DNA from: Amycolatopsis nalaikhensis
GTDB lineage: Bacteria; Actinomycetota; Actinomycetes; Mycobacteriales; Pseudonocardiaceae
NCBI RefSeq assembly: GCF_030264295.1
Contig: NZ_CP127173.1
Coordinates: 379,501-443,500 of the forward strand
Direction of reading: 5' to 3'
Length of the DNA: 64,000 nt
The notes under the pieces are model-generated. The model was given only the letters and a program-made list of their open reading frames with translations. It did not search any database and had not been told where the DNA came from. Of the stretch, positions 43,720-53,050 are shown in pieces. A program made the position numbers and the translations under genes. Position 1 is the first letter of the stretch, and each line of letters opens with the position of its first letter.

Positions 43720-45869
43720 CTCTTCTCCAGGTATTCCGCGCGGTCGACGTCGACGACGTCGTCGACCATCTGCGCCAGGCCCCGGTACTTCTTCAGCTCC
43801 GGGTCCTTTTCGACGATCTCCTGCGCGCTCTGCCGGGACGCGGCGATGACGTCTTCGTCGCGCAGCAGCGAAAGCAGCTTGAGCGTCGAGCGCTTCCCGG
43901 ACTGCGCGGCGCCGAGGATGTCACCTTCGCGGCGCAGCTCCAGGTCGAGGCGCGACAGCTCGAAGCCGTCGGTGGTCGACTCGACCGCCGCCAGCCGTTC
44001 GCGCGTCGCCGTGCCGTCGAGGGCCTCGGTGACCAGCAGGCACAGCCCCGGCACGCTGCCCCGGCCGACGCGGCCGCGCAGCTGGTGCAGCTGGCTGACG
44101 CCGAACCGGTCGGCGTCCATGATCACCATCGCCGTGGCGTTCGGGACGTTGACGCCGACCTCGATCACCGTGGTGGCCACGAGGACGTCGAGGCTCCCCG
44201 CCGAGAACGCGCGCATCACGGCGTCCTTGTCGTCGGGCGGCATCCGGCCGTGCAGCACGCCGATCTTCAAGCCCTGCAACGCGCCGTGCTCCAGCTCGGG
44301 CGCCACATCCAGAACCGCGAGGGGCGGACGCTTGTCGCTCTTGTCCGACGGCGGCTCGTCGCCGATCCGCGGGCACACGACGTAGGCCTGGTGCCCCTTG
44401 CCGACCTCTTCGCGGACGCGCTGCCAGATCCGCTCGAACCACGCGGGTTTCTCCGCGACCGGCACGACCGTCGTCGAGATCGGCGACCGGCCGACCGGCA
44501 TCTCGCGCAGCGCGGACACTTCGAGGTCGCCGTACACGGTCATCGCGACCGTGCGCGGGATCGGCGTCGCGGTCATGACGAGCACATGCGGGCTGGTGTC
44601 GCCGGAGCCGCGGGTGCGCAGCGCGTCCCGCTGCTCGACGCCGAAGCGGTGCTGCTCGTCGACGACGGCGAGGCCGAGGTCGGCGAACTCGACGTGGTCC
44701 TGGATCAGCGCGTGCGTGCCGACGACGATGCCCGCCTCGCCGCTGACGATCTCCAGCAGCGACTTCTTGCGTTCCTTCGCGCCCATCGACCCGGTGAGCA
44801 GCGTGACCTTCGTGGCGTTCTCCGCCGCGCCCAGCTCGCCCGCCAGGCCGAGGTCGCCGAGCATCTCGCGCAGCGACCGCGCGTGCTGGGCGGCCAGGAC
44901 CTCGGTCGGCGCGAGCATCGCGGCCTGCCGCCCGTTGTCGACGACCTGCAGCATCGCCCGCAGCGCGACGACCGTCTTGCCCGAGCCCACCTCGCCCTGC
45001 AGCAGGCGGTTCATCGGGTGCTCGGAAGCCAGGTCCGAGGCGATCTCGTCGCCGATGCCCCGCTGGCCCGCGGTGAGGTCGAAGGGCAGGCGCTTGTCGA
45101 AGGCGTCCACCAGGCCGCCGCTGACGTGCGGGTTCGCCTTGGCCGGGCGCGAGATCGCCGAATACCGCCGCTGCGCGAAGATCAGCTGGACGGCCATGGC
45201 CTCGTCCCACTTGAGCCGCTTGCGCGAGGCCTCCAGGTGCGCCCAGTTCTCCGGGCGGTGGATGCCGTGCAGCGCGGTGTCGAGGCCGGACAGCTTGTGC
45301 AGCCGCCGCAGCTCGGCGGGCATCGGGTCGTCGTCGACCTCGAGGACGTCGAGGACCTGGCGGACGCACTTGGCGATCGACCACGTCGGCATGCCCTGGG
45401 CCGCCGGGTAGACCGGGATGATCGCGGCGAGGAAGTCGTCCATCGCCTCCTCGGCGCGGTCGGCCTCGAACAGCTCGTACTCGGGGTTGGTCAGCTGCAG
45501 CGTGTCGCGGAAGGCGGACACCTTGCCCGCGAAGAGGCCGGTCTTCCCGGGGACGAGGTCTTTCTCGCGCCAGGCCTGGTTGAAGAACGCACAGGTCAGC
45601 CGTCGTTTTCCGTCGGTGATGACCATGTCGAGGATGGTGCCGTTGCGCGCCTTCATCCGCCGCTTGCTCACCTTTTCGATGCGCGCCAGCACGGTGGCGT
45701 GCTCGCCGAGCTCGAGGCCGGCGATGTCGGTGAGCTCGCCGCGCTCGGCGTAGCGGCGCGGGTAGTGGCGCAGGAGGTCGCTGACGGTTTCGATGCCCAG
45801 CGACGTGGCGAGCGCCTTCGCCGTCTTGGCCCCCAGCAGCAGCGGCAGCTTGTCGCGCAGTCCGGCCAT
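43716..45869 (-). CDS. recG: ATP-dependent DNA helicase RecG
   Basis: 717 residues; reverses stalled replication forks and processes branched DNA. N-terminal wedge/OB domain (residues 60-150: YAERGELTDIAG, LVPGKTGLFAGKVS), Walker A GEVGSGKTVVALRAM near 293, DEQH box VVDEQHRFGVEQRD near 401, helicase C-terminal motif QLRGRVGRG and the RecG TRG region ending RGLAQMVDD. Length is typical. It lies downstream of the DhaL-kinase gene with only four bases between. Confidence 0.97.
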   Translation of the reverse strand: MAGLRDKLPLLLGAKTAKALATSLGIETVSDLLRHYPRRYAERGELTDIAGLELGEHATVLARIEKVSKRRMKARNGTILDMVITDGKRRLTCAFFNQAWREKDLVPGKTGLFAGKVSAFRDTLQLTNPEYELFEADRAEEAMDDFLAAIIPVYPAAQGMPTWSIAKCVRQVLDVLEVDDDPMPAELRRLHKLSGLDTALHGIHRPENWAHLEASRKRLKWDEAMAVQLIFAQRRYSAISRPAKANPHVSGGLVDAFDKRLPFDLTAGQRGIGDEIASDLASEHPMNRLLQGEVGSGKTVVALRAMLQVVDNGRQAAMLAPTEVLAAQHARSLREMLGDLGLAGELGAAENATKVTLLTGSMGAKERKKSLLEIVSGEAGIVVGTHALIQDHVEFADLGLAVVDEQHRFGVEQRDALRTRGSGDTSPHVLVMTATPIPRTVAMTVYGDLEVSALREMPVGRSPISTTVVPVAEKPAWFERIWQRVREEVGKGHQAYVVCPRIGDEPPSDKSDKRPPLAVLDVAPELEHGALQGLKIGVLHGRMPPDDKDAVMRAFSAGSLDVLVATTVIEVGVNVPNATAMVIMDADRFGVSQLHQLRGRVGRGSVPGLCLLVTEALDGTATRERLAAVESTTDGFELSRLDLELRREGDILGAAQSGKRSTLKLLSLLRDEDVIAASRQSAQEIVEKDPELKKYRGLAQMVDDVVDVDRAEYLEKS

Positions 45870-45873
45870 CTCG

Positions 45874-47451
45874 CTATTCGACTCCCATCAGCAGCACCGC
45901 GTCCGCCTGGCCACTGGCGTAGCCGGCCAGCTCCACCTCCGGGTGCTCGACCCGCAGCTGCTCGGCGAGCTCTTCGGCGACCCCGGGCGGAGCGGCGGCC
46001 CCGCTCAGGACCGTCACGAGCTCGCCGCCGAGCGCCAGCATCCGGTTCAGCACGTTCATCGCGGCGGCGACCAGGTTGGTCTCCGACGCGGGCGCGGGCT
46101 CGATCAGCACCACCTCGTCGTCGACCAGGCCGACGACGTCGCCGGACTGGGCCCGGCCCACCCAGGTTAGCGACTCCTCCTGCGCGATCCGCAGTTCGCC
46201 ACGCCTGGTCGCGGCGGCCGCTTCGGCCATCGCGACGACGTCGTCGTTGGTGCGGCGCCCGGCGTCGTGCACGGCGAGGGCGGCCAGCACCTGCACCGGC
46301 GACGCGCACGGGATGACCACGACGTCCCGGTCGGCGGCCATGGCGTGCCCGGCCGCGGTGTCCGCGGCGGCGGTGAGGGCGACGCTGCCGGGCAGGACGG
46401 TGACGTGCTGCCCGGCGGCCTCGTTGAGCAGGCCGATCATGTCCTCGACGCTGGGCGTCTCGCCCTCGGGCACGGCCAGCACCGGGATGCTCTCGGCGCG
46501 CAGCAGCTCGGCGAGCGCGCCGCCGTGCACGACGGCGACGACCGTGCGGTCGATCCCGCCGCCCGGTTCGATCGGCGTGGGCGTGAGCAGCGGTTCGACG
46601 CGGATCTTGCGCGGACGGCCGAGCGCGAGCCCGGCTTCGATCGCGGCCCCGATGTCGGCGCAGTGGACGTGCACGGCGTGGCTGCCGGAGCCGTCGCCGG
46701 CCACGGTGACGCTGTCGCCGAGCCCGCTCAGCTCCTTGCGCAGGGTCGGCAGGCTCGCTTCCTCGACGCCGTCGAGGAGGTACATGACCTCCCAGGCGTA
46801 GGCCTCGCTGTGCGGGGCCGCGTGGACCTCCAGGGGGTGCTCCGGCTGGACGGCGGTGCCGGTGAGCACGCAGACCAGCGCGTCGAGCACCGCGACGAGG
46901 CCGCGCGCGCCCGCGTCGACGACCCCGGCCCTGGCCAGCGCGGGCAGCTGCTCCGGCGTCTTTTCCAGCGCGAGCGCGGCTTCCTCGGCGGCCTTGCGCG
47001 CGACTTCGCCGAGCGTGCCCGTGTCCCCGCGCACGGCGAGCGCGACGGCGTGCAGGACGGTCAGGATGGTCCCGGCGACCGGACGGCTCACGGCACCGGT
47101 GGCGACCTCGTCGGCGTGGCCGAGGGCCCTGGCGAGCCAGGCACCGTCCAGCTCGCCCTCGGCGCGGTCGGCGAGCCCGCGCACGACCTGGGAGAGGATC
47201 ACGCCGGAGTTCCCCTTGGCGGAGGCGACGGCCCCGCGCGCGAGGGTCTTCAGCGCTTCGGCGGCGTCTTCCGGGCTCGCTTTCGCGAGTTCCTCGGCGG
47301 CGCCGGTCATCGTGAAGAGCATGTTGGAGCCGGTGTCGGAGTCGGCGACGGGGTAGACGTTGATCCCGTCGATGGCGGGCCGCAGGCTCGCGAGGCTGTG
47401 CACGCAGCCCGTCGCCCAGGCCGACACCGCCGCCGCGTCCAGCACCCGCAC
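45874..47451 (-). CDS. DAK2/DhaL-domain protein, probable fatty acid kinase (FakA-like)
   Basis: 525 residues. The N-terminal DhaL nucleotide-binding domain has INVYPVADSDTGSNM with metal-binding aspartates and KGNSGVILSQ. The C-terminal part is a FakA-like domain with VVHGGALAELL and IALLNEAAG-like motifs (MIGLLNEAAGQHV). In Firmicutes, such proteins phosphorylate fatty acids delivered by a FakB (DegV) carrier. No DegV gene is in the window, so the partner is elsewhere. GTG start with AGGAGG. Mycobacteria have this domain next to recG too. Confidence 0.88.
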   Translation of the reverse strand: MRVLDAAAVSAWATGCVHSLASLRPAIDGINVYPVADSDTGSNMLFTMTGAAEELAKASPEDAAEALKTLARGAVASAKGNSGVILSQVVRGLADRAEGELDGAWLARALGHADEVATGAVSRPVAGTILTVLHAVALAVRGDTGTLGEVARKAAEEAALALEKTPEQLPALARAGVVDAGARGLVAVLDALVCVLTGTAVQPEHPLEVHAAPHSEAYAWEVMYLLDGVEEASLPTLRKELSGLGDSVTVAGDGSGSHAVHVHCADIGAAIEAGLALGRPRKIRVEPLLTPTPIEPGGGIDRTVVAVVHGGALAELLRAESIPVLAVPEGETPSVEDMIGLLNEAAGQHVTVLPGSVALTAAADTAAGHAMAADRDVVVIPCASPVQVLAALAVHDAGRRTNDDVVAMAEAAAATRRGELRIAQEESLTWVGRAQSGDVVGLVDDEVVLIEPAPASETNLVAAAMNVLNRMLALGGELVTVLSGAAAPPGVAEELAEQLRVEHPEVELAGYASGQADAVLLMGVE

Positions 47452-47584
47452 CCCGTAACCTCCTGACCGGTCTCGGGCAGCGTATCGACCCGGTGCTCGG
47501 GGCTTCGAACGCAGTAGTTACTATGGTCGAGTTGCCCAGTGCATCTGGGCTCATTTCTATGACCCAGATCCAAAGGAGTTCGAC

Positions 47585-47776
47585 GTGGCTGCCGTGTGCG
47601 ACGTCTGTGGCAAGGGACCCGGCTTCGGCAAGTCGGTCTCGCACTCCCACCGCCGTACCAACCGCCGGTGGAACCCGAACATCCAGACCGTCCACGCCAA
47701 GGTGGGTGTGTCCCAGCGCAAGCGCCTGAACGTGTGCACCTCGTGCATCAAGGCGGGCAAGGTCGTTCGCGGCTGA
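47585..47776 (+). CDS. rpmB: 50S ribosomal protein L28 (zinc-binding form)
   Basis: 63 residues, GTG start with AAAGGAG at good spacing. It has the L28 body [20 protein letters not shown] and two cysteine pairs (CDVCGK, CTSC) that bind zinc, so this is the C+ paralogue. Divergent from the DhaL-kinase gene. A strong terminator follows. Confidence 0.96.
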   Translation: MAAVCDVCGKGPGFGKSVSHSHRRTNRRWNPNIQTVHAKVGVSQRKRLNVCTSCIKAGKVVRG

Positions 47777-47792
47777 GGCCGAGAAGTTTGGG

Positions 47793-47826
47793 TGGCGGGT
47801 GCTCGCGAGAGCACCCGCCATTTTTT
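47793..47826 (+). terminator. Rho-independent terminator of rpmB
   Basis: Perfect 12-base stem TGGCGGGTGCTC (47793-47804), GCGA loop, complement 47809-47820, followed by six T at 47821-47826. It is the clearest intrinsic terminator in the window. Confidence 0.95.
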
Positions 47827-47839
47827 CGCGCCCGGCCCC

Positions 47840-47928
47840 AAGCGCCCCAATGTGGCCTTCGGTGCGTCAGACGCACCCAAGGCGGCCTTCGGTGCGTCTG
47901 ACGCAACCAAGGCCGCCTTGGGGCGCTT
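47840..47928. repeat. Composite hairpin, repeat family C
   Basis: Outer arms at 47840-47868 (AAGCGCCCCAATGTGGCC...) and 47900-47928, with an extra internal unit (about 47879-47899). The right arm is the exact reverse complement of the left arm of the 10345 repeat over 28 bases. Lies between rpmB and the convergent hydrolase pseudogene, whose stop codon it touches. Confidence 0.8.
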
Positions 47929-48695
47929 TACTTGAGGAAGCCGGTCAGGAGGTCGCGGAGCGTCTCCGGGTACTGGAGCACTCCGTGGTCCTGACCCTCC
48001 AGGGTTTCGTGGCGGGCGCCCGGGATCGCCTCCGCCGCCGCGCGGGCGCCTGACTGCAGCGCCTCGTCGCTCGCGCCGCCGCCGATCACCAGCGTCGGGA
48101 CCGCGATGCGGGTCAGGGAGTCACGCGGGCGGGCGTTCCGGCCGACGATCGTCAGGTCGTACGGCAGCGTGTGCGCCAGCGCCGTGAACCAGCCCCACAC
48201 CGGCGCCTGCTTCATCCCCTCGATCATCTCCTCCGGCGTGCCCGCGACCTTCAGGAACGTCGCCACCGCGCCGTCGCGGTCGCCCGCCGCCAGCTGCGCG
48301 CGCACCTCGTCCACGACGTCGGCCCGCGGGTGCTCGTCCGTCGCTTACGGCGGCTCGTACGCCACCACCCGGTCGATGCCGATCCCGGCCGCGGCCGCCT
48401 CCAGGGCCAGGACCGCGCCCGACGAGTGCCCGAACACCGACGCCGTGCCGCCGACCTGCGCGATCAGCGCCGCGAGGTCCTCGATCTCACGCTCCACCGC
48501 GTACGGCGCGGTGTCGCCGGAGTCGCCGCGGCCACGCCGGTCGTAGGTGATCGTCGTGAAGTCCGGCGCCAGCACGTCGGCCAGCGCGGCGACGGTCGTC
48601 CGGTCGTTGAACGCGCCGCCCACCAGGATCACCGGCGCGCCGGTGCCGCGCTGCTCGAAGAAAATGCTCGTGCCGTCGGCCGAGGTGACGTTCAT
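47928..48695 (-). pseudogene. Alpha/beta hydrolase interrupted by an in-frame TAA
   Basis: A 255-codon reading frame broken only by TAA at codon 117 (48345-48347). Before it: catalytic Ser91 in VFGHSSGAVL and the oxyanion strand VILVGGAF. After it, in the same frame: ATDEHPRADVVDEVRAQ, the acidic residue region (VPTLVIGGGASDE) and catalytic His in LEGQDHGVLQYP. The break lies in YEPP-stop-ATDEHPR, where relatives have YEPPY, so a Tyr codon (TAC or TAT) has become TAA by one change. Frame and family features are otherwise preserved, so the mutation is recent, or it is a sequence error. Confidence 0.88.
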
Positions 48696-48759
48696 GGTGT
48701 GTCCTCCGAGGTTCGTTTACCCCTGGTCGGAGCCGTCACGCCGATCCGGACACGCGGAC

Positions 48760-49437
48760 CTAGGGAAGTTTCCAGTCGACCGGCGCCGCGCCCTGCTGCT
48801 CCAGCATCTGGTTCGCCCGGCTGAACGGCCGCGACCCGAAGAAGCCGTTGTGCGCCGAGAGCGGGCTCGGGTGCGCCGACTCGATGCACGGCACGTCACC
48901 CAGCATCGGGCGCAAGTTCCGCGCGTTGCGGCCCCACAGGATCGCCACCATCGGCTCCGACCGCGCCGCCAGGGCCTTGATCGCCTGCTCGGTGACCGCT
49001 TCCCAGCCCTTGCCCTGGTGCGAGTTCGACTTGCCGGGCTGAACGGTCAGCGACCTGTTGAGCAGCAGCACGCCCTGCTCGGCCCACGGCGTCAGGTCGC
49101 CGTTGGACGGCAGCGGGTGCCCGAGGTCGTCCGCGTATTCCTTGTAGATGTTGACCAGGCTCTTCGGGATCGGCCGGACGTCCGGCGCCACCGAGAAGCT
49201 CAAGCCCACCGCGTGCCCGGGCGTCGGGTACGGGTCCTGGCCGACGATCAGCACCCGCACGTCGTGGAACGGCTGCTTGAACGCCCGCAGCACGTGCTCA
49301 CCCGCCGGCAGGTAGGTCCGGCCCGCGGCGATCTCCGCGCGGAGGAACTCCCCCATCGCGGCCACCTGGTCGGCCACCGGTTCGAGGGCCTTCGCCCAGC
49401 CTGCCTCGACGATCTCGTGCAGCGGTCGTGCGGTCAC
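48760..49437 (-). CDS. ung: Uracil-DNA glycosylase, family 1
   Basis: 225 residues; removes uracil from DNA. Catalytic Asp in [18 protein letters not shown] and catalytic His in [21 protein letters not shown] start at 49437 ([14 protein letters not shown]) chosen because relatives start MTARPL; a TTG nine bases upstream is the alternative. Typical length. Confidence 0.97.
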   Translation of the reverse strand: MTARPLHEIVEAGWAKALEPVADQVAAMGEFLRAEIAAGRTYLPAGEHVLRAFKQPFHDVRVLIVGQDPYPTPGHAVGLSFSVAPDVRPIPKSLVNIYKEYADDLGHPLPSNGDLTPWAEQGVLLLNRSLTVQPGKSNSHQGKGWEAVTEQAIKALAARSEPMVAILWGRNARNLRPMLGDVPCIESAHPSPLSAHNGFFGSRPFSRANQMLEQQGAAPVDWKLP

Positions 49438-49467
49438 GGCGGGCAAGCCTACCGGCCGTGGCCGACG

Positions 49468-49998
49468 TCACCCGAGCGGGTCGAGGCGGCGCAGCTCCGT
49501 CCGGAATCGGCGGGCGCGCTGGACGTAGGAATCGACGACCATCGCGATGTTTTCCGCGGTGAACGACTTGTTCTCCCGCGTCTTCCCGGGCACGCCCAGC
49601 GCGATCTCGCCGGTCTTGACGTGCGAGCCGTAGGACAGCACCGCGCCCGCGCCGACCATGCCGCCGTCCTCGATCACCGAGCCGTTGAGCACCACCGAAC
49701 CCGACGCGATCAGGCAGCCGGTGCCGATCGTCGCGCCCTCGACGTGCACCGCGTGCCCGATCGCCGACGACGGCCCGAGGATCGTCGGGTGCCGTTCGGT
49801 GCAGTGCAGGACGCAGCCGTCCTGGACGTTCGAGCGTTCGCCGATCTCGATGTAGCCGTGGTCGCCGCGCAGCACGGTCTGCGGCCACACCGACGCGTGC
49901 GCGCCGATCCGGACGTCGCCGATGACCGTCGCGTCCGGGTGGACGTAGGCGTCGGGGTGGATCGTCGGTTCGAGCGAACCGAGTGCGTAGATCGGCAT
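49468..49998 (-). CDS. Gamma-carbonic-anhydrase-family / hexapeptide-repeat protein
   Basis: 176 residues made of left-handed beta-helix hexapeptide repeats (GSLEPTIHPDAYVHPDATVIG, then IGERSNVQDGCVLH, IGHAVHVEGA, IGTGCLIASGSVVLNG). Three histidines that could bind zinc are present (around HPDA, VLHCTERH, IGHAVH). The group includes Cam-type carbonic anhydrases but many members lack activity. ATG at 49998. Divergent from the alpha-galactosidase gene. Confidence 0.85.
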   Translation of the reverse strand: MPIYALGSLEPTIHPDAYVHPDATVIGDVRIGAHASVWPQTVLRGDHGYIEIGERSNVQDGCVLHCTERHPTILGPSSAIGHAVHVEGATIGTGCLIASGSVVLNGSVIEDGGMVGAGAVLSYGSHVKTGEIALGVPGKTRENKSFTAENIAMVVDSYVQRARRFRTELRRLDPLG

Positions 49999-50009
49999 GC
50001 CGCCTCCGG

Positions 50010-51233
50010 GTGACCGCGGTTTCACGTGCCCTGCGATTGGATCACGGCATCGCCGCCAAGCCGAAAACCAGCCCGCTCGTGCTCCTCCTCGTCGTGCTGA
50101 CGTGGCTGCTCAGCGTGTCCGTCGCGAGCCCCGCGCTGGCGAACGGCCTGGCCGGGACGCCGCCGATGGGCTGGAACAGCTGGAACCAGGTCCGCTGCTA
50201 CGACCTCACCGAAGACGTCGTGAAGCACGCGGCCGACGCGCTCGCCGACACGGGGCTGCGGGACGCGGGTTACCAGTACGTCGTCGTCGACGACTGCTGG
50301 CAGGCGCCCACCCGCGCGGCCGACGGGTCCCTCCAGGCCGATCCGGCGCGGTTCCCGCACGGCATCGCCGACCTCGCCGACTACGTCCACTCGCGCGGGC
50401 TGTTGTTCGGCATCTACGCCGTGCCCGGCAGCCGGACCTGCGCGATGGCCAACGACGCCTACCCCGCGTCCGGCATCGGCTCGCTGGGCCACGAACGCCA
50501 GGACGCCGAGACGTTCGACCGCTGGGGCGTCGACTACCTCAAGTACGACTGGTGCAACGCCGACACCGTCGACGGTCTCGACCGCGAGGCCGCCTTCGAG
50601 AAGATGCGCGACGAGCTGGCCGCGCTCCCCCGCCCGATCGTCTACGCGATCTCCGAGTACGGCGTCTCCCGGCCGTGGACCTGGGCCCGGCCGGTGGCGA
50701 ACCTGTGGCGCACCACCAACGACCTGATCCCGACCTGGGACTCGGTGCTCGCGACGATCGACCAGCAGGCCGCCGTCGCCGTCCACAGTGGCGCCCCGGG
50801 CGGCTGGAACGACCCGGACATGCTGCAGGTCGGCAACGGCACGCTGACCGCCGACGAGTCGCGCGCGCACTTCGGCGTCTGGGCGGTGCTGAACGCGCCG
50901 CTGTTCGCCGGGACCGACCCGGCGAAGCTGAGCGACACCGACCTCGCGACGCTCGCCAACCCCGAGGTGATCGCGGTCGACCAGGACTTCGCGGGCGGCC
51001 AAGGCCGCCGGCTCGACTCGGGCCCCGGCTACCAGGTGTGGGGGAAACCCTTGTCCGGCGGCGGTTTCGCGGTGGTGCTGCTCAACACCGGCAGCACCAC
51101 CGCGACCGTGTCCGCGTCGATCCCCGGCTCGTGGACCGTCCGGGATCTGTGGACCCACCAGGACGTCGGGACCGGCGTCACGGCGACCCTGCGCCCGCAC
51201 GCGGCGGCCCTGCTGAAGCTCACGCCGAGGTGA
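50010..51233 (+). CDS. Secreted alpha-galactosidase-like glycoside hydrolase, family 27
   Basis: About 407 residues. Hydrophobic signal segment (TSPLVLLLVVLTWLLSVSV, cut near ALANG), then the GH27 barrel starting LAGTPPMGWNSWNQ. Catalytic nucleophile Asp in YLKYDWCN and acid/base Asp in GGWNDPDML; conserved CWQAP. A C-terminal beta domain ends LLKLTPR. Start uncertain: GTG 50010 is chosen; GTG 49983 and TTG 50037 are possible and none has a clear ribosome site. The 3' end overlaps the acetyltransferase gene by 14 bases. Confidence 0.93.
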   Translation: MTAVSRALRLDHGIAAKPKTSPLVLLLVVLTWLLSVSVASPALANGLAGTPPMGWNSWNQVRCYDLTEDVVKHAADALADTGLRDAGYQYVVVDDCWQAPTRAADGSLQADPARFPHGIADLADYVHSRGLLFGIYAVPGSRTCAMANDAYPASGIGSLGHERQDAETFDRWGVDYLKYDWCNADTVDGLDREAAFEKMRDELAALPRPIVYAISEYGVSRPWTWARPVANLWRTTNDLIPTWDSVLATIDQQAAVAVHSGAPGGWNDPDMLQVGNGTLTADESRAHFGVWAVLNAPLFAGTDPAKLSDTDLATLANPEVIAVDQDFAGGQGRRLDSGPGYQVWGKPLSGGGFAVVLLNTGSTTATVSASIPGSWTVRDLWTHQDVGTGVTATLRPHAAALLKLTPR

Positions 51234-51699
51234 GGTCCTTGCCGTAGCAGCGGCTTTCCGGCTCGTTCTTGTACACACCGAACTTCGGGATCTCGACGTA
51301 CCCGGAAGATTCGTACAGGGCGATGGCTTCCGGCTGCTTGGTCCCGGTTTCCAGGACGGCGCGCTTGCGCCCGCACAGCGCCGCGGTGCGCTCCAGCTCG
51401 AACAGGATCATCCTCGCGAAGCCGCGGCCGCGCGCCGCGTCGGCGACGTACATCCGCTTGAACTCGGCGTCGCCGTCCTGGAAGTCCGGCTCGGGGCCGT
51501 CGTGGGCGCGCCACGCCCCGCAGGCGACGGCTTCGTCACCCTGGTAGCCGACGAGGAACAGGCCCTGCGGCGGATCGAAGTCCGCCGGGCTCATCGGGGT
51601 GACGTCCTCGTCGCCGTAGCGCTCGACGTACACCTGCTGCACCGCGGCCATGAGCTTGGCCGCGTCGGGGTGGTCGTAGGGGACCGGAACGATTCTCAC
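51220..51699 (-). CDS. GNAT-family N-acetyltransferase
   Basis: 159 residues, GTG start 51699. Acetyl-CoA motif RMYVADAARGRGFARMILFE and the ALYESSGYVEI strand are clear. Converges on the GH27 gene. Substrate unknown. Confidence 0.88.
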   Translation of the reverse strand: MRIVPVPYDHPDAAKLMAAVQQVYVERYGDEDVTPMSPADFDPPQGLFLVGYQGDEAVACGAWRAHDGPEPDFQDGDAEFKRMYVADAARGRGFARMILFELERTAALCGRKRAVLETGTKQPEAIALYESSGYVEIPKFGVYKNEPESRCYGKDLTSA

Positions 51700-51715
51700 G
51701 CTTTCCGAGCCTAGA

Positions 51716-52672
51716 TCAGCTCCAGTGCGTCCAGCCGCCTTCTCGCGAAAACGGTTTCCCGTCCACGGTGATCCCCGAGTCGGCCATCGTGACGACGCCG
51801 ATGGTGCGCCAGCCGTCGGGCAGTTCGGTGAACGGCGGGAAGGTCGCGGCGAGGGCGTGGTCTTCGCCACCGGTGAGGACCCAGTCGAGCGGGTCCGCGC
51901 CCAGCGCGGCGCCGACCTCGGTGAGCCGGGCGGGCACCTCGAGGTCGGCGGTGCGGACGTCGATGCCGACGCCGGAGGCCTCGCCGAGGTGGCCGAGGTC
52001 GGCGAGCAGGCCGTCGGAGACGTCGATCATCGCGGTGGCCCCGGCGAGCGCGGCGCGCGGACCGGCTTCGTACGGCGGTTCGGGGCAGCGCTGAGCGTTG
52101 ACGACACCGACCGGTGACCGGAAGCCGCGGCCGAGCACAGCGAGCCCGGCTGCGGCCCAGCCGAGCTTGCCGCAGACCGCGACGACGTCGCCGGGCCGGG
52201 CGCCGGAGCGGGTCACCGGTTCGCGGTCGCCGAGGTCCCCCAACGCGGTGACGCTGATCACCAGCTGGTCGGCGCGGACCATGTCGCCGCCGGAGACGCC
52301 GATGCCGGCGCGTTCGGCCTCGGCCCACATGCCGTCGGCGAGCGCGGTCACCAGGGCGCGCGGGGTGTCGGGCGGGCAGGCGAGCCCGACGAGGACGGTG
52401 GTCGGGGTGGCGCCCATGGCGGCGATGTCGGCCAGGTTGACCGCGACGGCCTTGCGCCCGACGTGCTCGGGCGCCGACCAGTCGAGCCGGAAGTGCACGC
52501 CCTGGACGAGCACGTCGGTGCTGGCGACCACGCGCCCGTCGGGGGCGGCGACGACGGCGGCGTCGTCCCCGGGGCCGAGCAGCGTGCCCGGCGGCTGGCG
52601 CCGTCCTTCGGTGACGGCGCGGATGAGCGCGAACTCGCCGGTCTCGGCGACCGTTCCGTCGTTCGGTGACAC
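51716..52672 (-). CDS. thiL: Thiamine-monophosphate kinase
   Basis: 318 residues; phosphorylates thiamine phosphate to thiamine diphosphate. Motifs: GPGDDAAVV near the N-terminus, STDVLVQGVHFRLDWS, NLADIAAMGA, GGDMVRA, and DVSDGLLADLGHL with TGGEDHALAAT. GTG start at 52672. Runs next to the acetyltransferase gene (16-base gap). Part of the ung-thiL-ddl group of the backbone. Confidence 0.96.
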   Translation of the reverse strand: MSPNDGTVAETGEFALIRAVTEGRRQPPGTLLGPGDDAAVVAAPDGRVVASTDVLVQGVHFRLDWSAPEHVGRKAVAVNLADIAAMGATPTTVLVGLACPPDTPRALVTALADGMWAEAERAGIGVSGGDMVRADQLVISVTALGDLGDREPVTRSGARPGDVVAVCGKLGWAAAGLAVLGRGFRSPVGVVNAQRCPEPPYEAGPRAALAGATAMIDVSDGLLADLGHLGEASGVGIDVRTADLEVPARLTEVGAALGADPLDWVLTGGEDHALAATFPPFTELPDGWRTIGVVTMADSGITVDGKPFSREGGWTHWS

Positions 52673-52797
52673 CGGTCACCTCTGCTTTCTCTACCGGGAC
52701 AAGTGTCGATCACCGATAGTCGGATGCCCTATGTTTTTCCGTGAGCTGGCGATACGTTCCTACCTTGAGCTGACCGATCCCGACGAAAGGGCGCGCC

Positions 52798-53031
52798 GTG
52801 GTCCACGCATACATCCTCATCCAGACCGAGGTCGGCAAGGCGGCCGCGGTGGCCGCCGAGATCTCCAGCATCCCGGGTGTGACCAGCTCGGAGGATGTCA
52901 CCGGACCGTACGACGTCATCGTCCGCGCGGCCGCCGACAACGTGGACCAGCTGGGCCAGCTCGTGGTCGCGAAGGTGCAGAACGTGGACGGCATCACGCG
53001 GACCCTGACCTGCCCGGTCGTCCACCTCTGA
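52798..53031 (+). CDS. Stand-alone Lrp/AsnC-type ligand-binding (RAM) domain
   Basis: 77 residues, the whole of it the Lrp/AsnC C-terminal RAM fold (VHAYILIQTEVGKAAAVAAE ... VQNVDGITRTLTCPVVHL) without a helix-turn-helix. It could bind an amino acid or form the alternating dimer/octamer of Lrp-type proteins. GTG start; divergent from thiL and followed at 19 bases by the DUF3515 gene on the same strand. Confidence 0.9.
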   Translation: MVHAYILIQTEVGKAAAVAAEISSIPGVTSSEDVTGPYDVIVRAAADNVDQLGQLVVAKVQNVDGITRTLTCPVVHL

Positions 53032-53050
53032 GCAGTGGTGTAGTGGTGTC

